This document shows positions 55,143-64,000 of a stretch of DNA of 64,000 bases, one piece after another. Each line of letters starts with the position of its first letter. Positions within the stretch are counted from its first letter, which is position 1. The DNA comes from Corbicula japonica. Taxonomy: Eukaryota > Mollusca > Bivalvia > Venerida > Cyrenidae. Position numbers and translations under genes: made by a program. The stretch spans positions 8,440,849 to 8,504,848 of the forward strand of contig JAZAYU010000011.1 in NCBI GenBank assembly GCA_038501625.1. The letters run 5' to 3'. The notes under the pieces were generated by a model that saw nothing but the letters and a program-made list of their open reading frames with translations, searched no databases and was not told the DNA's origin.

Positions 55143-56970
55143 ATGAAAACTTTTAACAAATCATATTCACATTGAAAGCTTTTTGAATACCAAAATGTTT
55201 GTGCTAGGCTTTTCCAAAAAAATTTTTTTTCGAACTGTTTGAGTAGTTGTAAGTATATTGCACGAGTGATTTTAAAAATATGTCACCAAAGGTGAACTTT
55301 TGCGGAACTGCCGTGTTCAGGCCTAAACGCTTCACCATTAGGTAACAGACTTTTCTATATTATAAGAATGTCTCATGCAAGATACGTTTTCTTGCATAGC
55401 TTTTAGCTGACCTACTTATGTGATTAATAAATGATTTTCTTACATTAAAAAGCACCTGTGTGTGGTTTGAAAATCACATAAAATTACACAAGTAGAAGTA
55501 ATTATTTCAAATTCATTTCTATTTTAATAGTTTGCACTACGCTTTAGTCTACGTATTTATATTTTCCAACTTTGGCGACCACAAAAAGTTTGTGCTACAT
55601 TTTACGCAAGTTTATGTGTTTATAAGTCGCTCTTTTTAATATGCAAGATATATAGTTTGCCATATGACGCCTAATTTCACATAGAAATTGCGACACAAAT
55701 ATCTTGTCACTTGCCTGAGCTATATAAATTTTAAAATTAAAATTTATATGGATTCGATGGAATGTCAACAATTTGAAGATTGATGCGACATGGTTGTTTA
55801 TAAAGTCATTATTACACCGAGGCGAGCATAACAATTATTTATCTTGAAAAACACATGTGAAGTTAAATGGCTTTTGCAAGATTTTTTTAACATAATTCAC
55901 CAAAGAACATGCCAATTCATGCATTGATTAAGAAATGTGAATCCTAAAGAAAAATTACAAACACGTTTTCTAATATCATCATCCACAAAGAAGAAATTGT
56001 GTATTGGTATGAAATACAGTGTCACCATAAATTCTTTCAAAGGCAATTATTGCACTAATGTGATTCTTTTTTAACACCACATACAATAATATATCTGCGC
56101 TAAAAGAATCTTTCACGTGCAATTTTAAAAGATTGATGAAGAAATATAATAGCAAAGTTATAGCCAACGATAAGTTTTCAAAATCCAAGTTCCTAAGGGG
56201 CATTACTCTGTCAGATGTTACCTTGACCTAAAGATTTTGACATAATAATGACCCTGTTGTCATAAACAATTATTTTAAAAGTTTGATGAAAAATGTTAAG
56301 AAATGACAAGTTTTATCTGGATGGACCCATTGATCGACAAAACGATTCTTATTATCGAATTTTCTTCGAAAGGGCTTCACAGAAATTTTCTTACTGTTTT
56401 TCGATGTTTTTAATGATATTCCAAACGTAATATTGTCAAGTTTTGTAAATTTGTTAACGTAACGGTCTTTATCCAAAATATTTCGGCTAAAATTTAAAGT
56501 ATACTACTTCTACAAAATTTGATAACGATCACTTATAGGATTTTGTTTATTTTACATAGAAGTTTGAAATGTTATAATATTTGCTGTGATTCTGTAAATT
56601 GTTATTTTGACATCAGCTTTGTGCCAGGTATGTCATTAGAATAATCTAAATCTAAAAAAATCACTTATCGTTTACTTCAAATTACGCCCGGTAAACATTC
56701 TCTCCACAACCAAAAAGAGAACATATCAAAATGAGCGAAATCCACTTCCGTGATTTAGCGAAAGCAGACAAAAAGTGAGTATGGCCAACATTTTTTTCTT
56801 TATAAGACAGAAAAAAGAACTTTTCAAAAATCGGGGAATGTAGTGCCGTGTAAGGATGATGAAGCTTCACAGAAAACAGGTTTCATATTTTAATCATGTA
56901 AACTGTTCCGGAGAGAACTTTTTCCCCAGCGAACAATGGTGCATGCTTTTTACAAGCTTGTCATTTCGAC
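55143..56970. other. Intergenic, nothing recognised
   Basis: About 1.8 kb of AT-rich DNA. A short inverted pair TATAAATTTTAAAATT / AATTTATATG occurs near 55,720. No exon supported. Confidence 0.5.
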
Positions 56971-57482
56971 ATAATGGTTGAAATTATTTTTGCGCCAATG
57001 ACCATCTAGTATTTTTCAAATATTTCGAACCTTAATTCTCATAAAGTCGCGCGTCCGAAATGTGTTTATTATAGGTCGGTTTCCTGCATATTATTGTTCG
57101 GACATTTATTTATGATAATCATGTATAGTTCGTTTACGATCTTCTACAGTGTTCAATGAGGCGTGATTTAGAATGTCCGAGGAAAAGAAAATCATTTATT
57201 TAATATTTTAGCCGTGACTTTTTGCCTCATGATAATCGTCTTAAATTGCTTAATCCTTCATATGATAGATACGTCTGTTATCACATAGGCGGCCAGTTTT
57301 GATCCAGATCACCCATCAATTCAATGTCATCTGATCAGAAATTGCTTTTTCGATCTTTGTCACAAATAATCTTGTGAATCTAACTGCGAGAAGTGTAGGT
57401 CGTGCTTAGACTACACGGATGAGCCCGTTGATCCGGATATTAACTATTTTGCCATGCTATAAAAGATTTATTATGAAGTAAC
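56971..57482. repeat. Inverted copy of the 36.56-37.02 kb segment
   Basis: Reverse complement of the earlier segment, including a diverged family B MITE (about 57,248-57,482). The edge at 56,971 (ATAATGGTTGAAATT) corresponds exactly to 37,018. Many substitutions and small indels separate the two. Confidence 0.8.
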
Positions 57483-57761
57483 TGGTAAAATGGAACTTCC
57501 ACGGATGAACCCTTGTTTCTCAACCCAAGGAAAGACTATTACACAAGTTTTTTCCTGAGAGTCAGTTTTGTTAACATGGTGTTTTCAAAAAAAGAAATGG
57601 CATGATTAACTTTCTGAAATATTCTCAGTACATGTTTACGGGCCATTGAACAACAAAACTACTTTCAGTTTGACTATTAATTTTTGCGCATACCCATATA
57701 TGGTAATTCAGGCGGCTACTGTTTTGTCAGTTACAAAAATAATTTCGACCATTATATACGC

Positions 57762-57858
57762 TATAGTTTATTTGAAGGCTTGTATGAAAACTAAACGGTC
57801 GCCCAGCTGCGCTGGGCCTGACCGTTTAATTTTCATACAAGCCTCCAAATAAACTATA
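57762..57858. mobile_element. 97-bp near-perfect palindrome, probable MITE
   Basis: TATAGTTTATTTG, AAGGCTTGTATGAAAACTAA and ACGGTC face GACCGT, TTAATTTTCATACAAGCCTC and CAAATAAACTATA around a GC-rich centre CCCAGCTGCGCTGGG, with only a few mismatches. No clear target duplication. Unrelated to families A and B. Confidence 0.8.
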
Positions 57859-59183
57859 ACCTATACTTAATTTTGTTCTTTGATTGCTTTTAGAAATTAT
57901 TTCTATGCTGCAAGTTGCGGAGCGAAATCATTGGAGGCAGAGAGAAAACATCACTTCATACTGTCATTGCATCGTTTTAACTTGTTTGTTAACACATTCA
58001 TTGAAGGTTTCGTGTTCAGCGCAATAAACAAGCTTACGTTTGGGATTGATCAAAAGGAGAATAGTTTGTATGTGTAATATATATGTGTACATAATGAGAT
58101 TTACTCAACATGGGGCTAGGCCTAGTGGGCAGTAATATGCATTCCCGCTTCTGTCCATAAATAGGCTTACTTAAACCGAGTATGCAATATTTCTACAATT
58201 GTTTCATATGTTCATTTTTCATATTTTAATGAATTTATTTTAAACAATGTCGTTGAAAAAAAGAAACAGTTTTCAATAATTTGTGTTAATTTATTTGTGG
58301 TCTGGTTTTTTTCAGATGGGAGCGTTTAAAGGGTGCAAGAGAAAAGGCTATTTCCGATCACCAAAGAAGAAGAAAAACAGATTTATTCATCATTTAAAGT
58401 ACAGAGACAGAAAAGCAATCTGTAATAAATTGATGATTATCAAAAACATTCCACAGGAATGCTGTCGTTTTTGTTCTCGATGATCACAAATACAGGATCA
58501 AATCTATACATGTATATTAAATATTTCAATTTGTTTGACAAGCTCCGGTTATATTTCTAAGTAAGTATGTTTATTAAAGTGACATTTGAACACGGGATTA
58601 AATATATACAACTACAATTATCAGTTTAAACTGTATCTGGCTCCCTAAAAGCATATGATAAAAATATACCTACATATATATACACTTTATATGAAGTGTA
58701 AACATTTTATTTATAGATAAACGTTCATGACTATGTTGTGTTCAGATATAATATTTCTAAACAAATGTATACACATATATTATATCAAAAATCATACGAA
58801 TAAATAGATAAAAAATACCGTGTTATGACGAAGACAGGACTAGTAAACGACAGACTGGCACTGTCAATCCCAAACAATTCAGTAGACTATTTTTCAGACT
58901 TACCTGCATTTTTACTTTTATTACAAAAATTTTACTTTAAGATATATTGACATCTACTAGCTTTTGATACGATGATGATATTAATTTTACTTGCGTAAAA
59001 AGACAGAAATAGAAATGTTCTGATAATGGTAAAACATTATATTCATATGAGGCAAAGACAAACGGAATAGCAGTATTTATGTACCCCAGGAAAATGCGCG
59101 AAAAATATAATTGTCATGTAATGGTGCTTGTCGTTCACTCTTTGAAATCCTAGGTGTGTGAAGTAGGCAGTGAGTAATGAGTA
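57859..59183. other. Intergenic, with a possible family D scrap
   Basis: GGGGCTAGGCCTAGTGGGCA and GTAATATGCATTCCCGC (about 58,112-58,147) look like family D in reverse. The rest is AT-rich. Open frames at 57,880-58,077 and 58,283-58,483 show no recognised motif. Confidence 0.45.
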
Positions 59184-62013
59184 GGGAATTGGATATTCAA
59201 TATCAAGCTGAAATTGAATCCACAGCCAGCAGTGAGTTGGGTATTCGCTTTACACTAACAGCGAATACCCTAATGAGATCGAATCCACAGTCAGCTGTGA
59301 GTTGGGTATTCGTTCTACACTGACAGAGAATACCCTAATGAGATCGAATCCACAGCCAGCTGTGAGTTGGGTATTCGTTCTACACTGACAGCGAATACCC
59401 CCCTAATGAGATCGAATCCACAGCCAGCTGTGAGTTGGGTATTCGTTCTACACTGACAGCGAATATCCTAATGAGATCGAATCCACAGCCAGCAGTGTTT
59501 TGGGTATTCCCTTTAAATATTCAGCGAATACCCTAATGAGATCGAATCCACAAGCAGCTGTGAGTTGGGTATTCGTTCTACACTGACAACGTAAACCCTA
59601 ATGAGATCAAATCCACTGCCAGCGGTGAATTGGGTATTCGCTTTACACAAACAGCGAATACACTAATGAGATCGAATCCACAGCCAGCTGTTAGTTGGGT
59701 ATTCTTTCTATACTGACAGCGAATACCCTAATGAGATCGAATCTACAGCCAGCAGTAAGTTGGGTATTCACTTTACACACACAGCGAATACCGTAATGAG
59801 ATCGAATCCACAGCCAGCGGTGAGTTGGGTATTCGCTTTACACAAACAGCGCATTCCCTAATGAGATCGAATCCACTGCCAGAAGTGAGTTGGGTTTTCG
59901 CTTTACACTAACAGCGAATATCTTAATGAAATCGAATCCACAGCCAGCTAAGAGTTGGGTATTCGTTCTACACTGAGAGCGAAAACCCTAATGAGATCGA
60001 ATCCACTGCCAGCAGTGAGTTGGGTTTTCGCTTTACACAATCAGCGAATACCCTAATGAGATCGAATCCACAGCCAGCTGTGAGTTGGGTATTCGTTCTA
60101 CACTGACAGCGAATACCCTTATGAGATCGAATCCACTGCCAGCAGTGAGTTGGGTATTCGTTTTACACACACAGCGAATACCGTAATGAGATCGAATCCA
60201 CTGCCAGCGGTGAGTTGGGATTTCGCTTTACACAAAAGCGAATACCCTAATGAGATCGAATCCACAGCCAGCAGTGAGTTGGGTATTCGCTTTACACATT
60301 CAGCGAATATCCTAATTAGATCGAATCCACAGCCAGCTGTGAGTTGGGTATTCGCTCTACACTGACAGCGAATACCCTAATGCGATCGAATCCACAGCCA
60401 GCTGTGAGTTGGGTATTCGTTCTACACTGACAGTGAATACCCTAATGAGATCGAATCCACTGCCAGCAGTGAGTTGGGTATTCGCTCTACACATTCAGCG
60501 AATACCCTAATGAGGCCGAATCCACAGCTAGCTGTGAGTTGGGTATTCGTTCTACACTGACAGTAAATACCCTAATGAGATCGAATCCACTGCCAGCAGT
60601 GAGTTGGGTATTCACTTTACACACACAGCGAATACCCTAATGAGATCGAATCCACTGCCAGCGGTGAGTTGGATAAGCGCTTTACACAAACAGCGAATAC
60701 CTTAATGAGATCGAATCCACTGCCAGCAGTGAGTTGGGTATTCGCTTTACACATTCAGCGAATACCCTAATGAGATCGAATCCACAGCAAGCTGTGAGTT
60801 GGGTATTCGTTCTACACCGACAGCGAATACCCTAATGAGATCGAATCCACTGCCAGCAGTGAGTTGGGTATTCGCTTTACACACACAGCTAAAACCCTAA
60901 TGAGATCGAATCAACTGCCAGTGGTGAGTTGGGTATTCGCTTTACAAATTCAGCGAATACCCTAATTAAATAGAATCCACAGCCAGCTGTGAGTTGGGTA
61001 TTCGTTCTACACTGACAGCGAATACCCTAATGAGATCGAATCCACTGCCAGCTGTGAGTTGGGTATTCGTTCTACACTGACAGCGAAAACCCTAATGAGA
61101 TCGAATTCACAGCCAGCTGTGGGTTGGGTATTCGTTCTACACTGACAGCGAATACCCTAATGAGATCGAATCCACAGCCATCAGTGAGTTGGGTATTCGC
61201 TTTACACAAACAGCGAAAACTCTAATGAGATCGAATCCACAGCCAGCAGTGAGTTGTGTATTCGCTTTACACATTCAGCGAATGCCCTAATGAGATCGAA
61301 TCCACAGCCAGCTGTGAGTTGGGTATTCGTTCTACACTGACAGCGAATACCCTAATGAGATCGAATCCACTGCCAGCTGTGAGTTGGGTATTCGCTCCAC
61401 ATGTACAGCGAATACCCTAATGAGATCGAATTCACAGCCAGCTGTGAGTTGGGTATTCGCTCTAATCATACAGTGAATACCCTAATGAGATCGAATTCAC
61501 TGCCAGCAGGAGTTGGGTATTCGCTTTACACAAACAGCGAATACCTCAATGAGATCGAATCCACAGCCAGCAGTGAGTTGGGTATTCGTTCTACACTGAC
61601 AGCGAATACCCTAATGAGATCGAATCCACTGCCAGCAGTGAGTTGGGTATTCGTTCTACACTAACAGTGAATACCCTAATGAGATCGAATCCACTGCCAG
61701 CAGTGAGTTGGATATTCGCGTTACACAAAAACCGAATACCCTAATGAGGTCGAATCCACTGCCAGCTGTGAGTTGGGTATTCGGCCTACACAAACAGCGA
61801 ATAACCTAATGAGATCGAATCCACTGCCTGCAGTGAGTTGGGTATTCGGGCTGCAAAAACAGCCAATACCCTAATGAGATCGAATCCACAGCCAGCAGTG
61901 AGTTGGGTATTTGGTCTACACAAAAAGTGAATACCCTAATGAGATCGAATCCACTGCCAGCAGTGAGTTGGGTATTCAGTCTACACAAACTGTGAATACC
62001 CTGATGAGATCAA
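59184..62013. repeat. 65-bp hairpin satellite, block 1, about 43 units
   Basis: The unit reads GAGTTGGGTATTCGCTTTAC, ACAAACAGCGAATACCC, TAATGAGATCGAATCCAC, then TGCCAGCAGT. GGGTATTCGCT and AGCGAATACCC form an 11-bp perfect stem around a 10-nt loop in most units. A second small stem CACTGC-CA-GCAGTG, or its variant CACAGC-CA-GCTGTG, follows. Units differ by up to several substitutions, and the left-most units are most diverged. No coding signal: 65 is not a multiple of 3. Confidence 0.95.
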
Positions 62014-62494
62014 ATCTTTCTCTGCATTCGAACATTGAAAGCTCTGAAATAAACGTTGTGCATTTAATATGTAGTCCGACGTTCGATAATCAAAACCAAT
62101 TCGACATTCGACAATCAAAGCAAGTTCAAGTGGTCCAGAATAAACTATGATGGGGTGATCCAGAACTGCCATTTTTTATGTTGTTATGAATTTGACGCCA
62201 TTTCTTTATTTTCTTACTCTTATTTTTTTAGTAACTGTTTTTGTCCCTTTACTCCGAATGCAAGTGACTGTTTTTCTTTACCATTTTGAAGGAATATTTT
62301 GCAGTTACTGAAGAAGGGCGAATTTTACTTTGAAAATTCTTGGTTAACTTTTAGTGACCGGAAATTATCCGGACTTATTTTTTTTTTGACTCGGGAAGTT
62401 ATGTCCAGGCGATAACCGGAAGTGATCCGGAATAGACCATGTTGGGGTGATCCGGAACTACCCATTTTAGTATATTTGTTGAAATAAACGCAAT
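62014..62494. other. Unique DNA interrupting the satellite
   Basis: About 480 bp unrelated to the satellite. It contains two similar phrases, GGGGTGATCCAGAACTGCCA (62,152) and GGGGTGATCCGGAACTACCC (62,443), about 290 bp apart, with ACCGGAAGTGATCCGGAATA between them. This suggests an internal repeat or an inserted element with decayed ends. Confidence 0.6.
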
Positions 62495-64000
62495 GAGCAG
62501 CAGTGAAGTGAGTTTGGTATTCACTCAATACTTACAGCGAATACCGTAATGAGACCGAATCTACTGCCAGCAGTGAGTTGGGTATTCAGTCTACGCAAAC
62601 AGCGAATAAGCTTATGAGATCGCATCCACTGCCAGCAGTGAGTTTGGTTATCACATTACACAAAGGGGAATACCAAAATGAGAGCGAATCTACTGCCATC
62701 AGTGAGTTGGGTACTCGTTCTACACTAACAGCGAATACCCTAAGGAAATCGAATCCACTGCCAGCAGTGAGTTAGGTATTCGCTTTTAACAAACAGCGAA
62801 TACCCTAATGAGATAGAATCTATTGCCAGCAGTGAGTTGGGTATTCGGTCTACGCATACAGCGAATACCGTAATGAAATCGCATCCACTGCCAGCAGTGA
62901 GTTGGGTATTCAGTTTACACAGAGAGAATACCTAAATGAGATCGAATCTATTGCCTTGCGAGCAGTGAGTTGGATATTCGGACTATTCGGACTACACAAA
63001 CAGCAAATACCCTAATGAGATCGAATCCACTGCTAGCAGTGAGTTGGGTATTCGCTCTACACACACAGCGAATACCTGAATGAGATCGAATCCACTGCCA
63101 GCAGCGAGTTGGGTTTTCGCTTTACACAAACAGCGAATACCCTAATGAGATCGAATCCACTGCCAGCAGTGAGTTGGGTATTCGCTTTACACATTCAGCG
63201 AATACCCTAATGAGATCGAATCCACAGCAAGCTGTGAGTTGGGTATTCGTTCTACACCGACAGCGAATACCCTAATGAGATCGAATCCACTGCCAGCAGT
63301 GAGTTGGGTATTCGCTTTACACACACAGCTAAAACCCTAATGAGATCGAATCAACTGCCAGTGGTGAGTTGGGTATTCGCTTTACAAATTCAGCGAATAC
63401 CCTAATTAGATAGAATCCACAGCCAGCTGTGAGTTGGGTATTCGTTCTACACTGACAGCGAATACCCTAATGAGATCGAATCCACTGCCAGCTGTGAGTT
63501 GGGTATTCGTTCTACACTGACAGCGAAAACCCTAATGAGATCGAATTCACAGCCAGCTGTGGGTTGGGTATTCGTTCTACACTGACAGCGAATACCCTAA
63601 TGAGATCGAATCCACAGCCATCAGTGAGTTGGGTATTCGCTTTACACAAACAGCGAAAACTCTAATGAGATCGAATCCACAGCCAGCAGTGAGTTGTGTA
63701 TTCGCTTTACACATTCAGCGAATGCCCTAATGAGATCGAATCCACAGCCAGCTGTGAGTTGGGTATTCGTTCTACACTGACAGCGAATACCCTAATGAGA
63801 TCGAATCCACTGCCAGCTGTGAGTTGGGTATTCGCTCCACATGTACAGCGAATACCCTAATGAGATCGAATTCACAGCCAGCTGTGAGTTGGGTATTCGC
63901 TCTAATCATACAGTGAATACCCTAATGAGATCGAATTCACTGCCAGCAGGAGTTGGGTATTCGCTTTACACAAACAGCGAATACCTCAATGAGATCGAAT
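62495..64000. repeat. 65-bp hairpin satellite, block 2, runs off the window
   Basis: Same unit as block 1, about 23 units. The first ~650 bp is diverse. From about 63,181 to the end it is nearly identical to 60,741-61,560 (one difference noticed by eye, ATTAGA against ATTAAA). Confidence 0.95.

Noticed and set aside
59184..64000. CRISPR-like array
   Set aside because: Regularly spaced palindromic repeats could suggest it, but there are no variable spacers, the whole 65-bp unit is repeated, there are no cas genes, and the DNA is eukaryotic.
1..64000. Bacterial or viral origin of the window
   Set aside because: Spliced ankyrin exons, LINE remnants, several families of eukaryotic MITEs and satellites, and the absence of long dense ORFs argue against it.

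Overview
The window looks like a piece of nuclear genome from a metazoan, most likely a bivalve mollusc. It is AT-rich, has spliced exons rather than operons, and is crowded with small DNA transposons and tandem repeats. The bivalve reading rests on pearl/Helentron-type elements (terminal ATGCCCCCAC, GTCC/GTAC microsatellite, ~155-bp tandem core, 3' hairpin and CTAG end), which established knowledge places in bivalve genomes, and on a vertebrate-like ANKRD29 gene with molluscan-style introns. I cannot name the species.

1-4.8 kb: the last three coding exons (+ strand) of an ankyrin-repeat gene that I recognise as ANKRD29-like. All three exons are phase 0, about one ankyrin repeat each, and end at a TGA with a nearby AATAAA. 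The two introns (about 2 kb each) hold a LINE remnant, a small TIR element, a pearl-like element with seven 155-bp repeats, and MITEs.

4.8-16.7 kb: intergenic DNA saturated with two MITE families. Family A is a near-perfect 146-bp palindrome flanked by CAG or CTG direct repeats (PIF/Harbinger-like). Family B is about 230 bp, with CCCTTTCCTCC termini, TTAA flanks (piggyBac-like) and two internal hairpins. Several are nested. A second tandem array (~158 bp) lies at 15.4-16.4 kb.

16.7-44.5 kb: mostly featureless AT-rich DNA with sparse elements: nested TIR elements rich in TTCGCG (18.8-19.7 kb), two unclassified dispersed families (called D and E here), a tRNA-Glu-like sequence, a GC-rich repeat island (32.1-32.7 kb), a 60-bp satellite (34.0-35.5 kb), a possible terminal exon at 37.46-37.73 kb and a mariner-type MITE (40.35 kb).

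44.6-59 kb: a family A MITE swollen to 906 bp by a tandem tRNA-derived load, a 779-bp hAT element with a perfect 8-bp target duplication, a promoter-like motif cluster at 51.2 kb, a second pearl-like element in reverse, and an inverted copy of a segment seen at 36.6-37.0 kb.

59.2-64 kb: a 65-bp satellite in which every unit carries an 11-bp-stem hairpin. It is interrupted by 0.5 kb of unique DNA and contains a near-identical 820-bp block repeated 2,440 bp away. The array runs off the window.

Only the ANKRD29-like exons are confidently protein coding. Most other open frames come from repeats.
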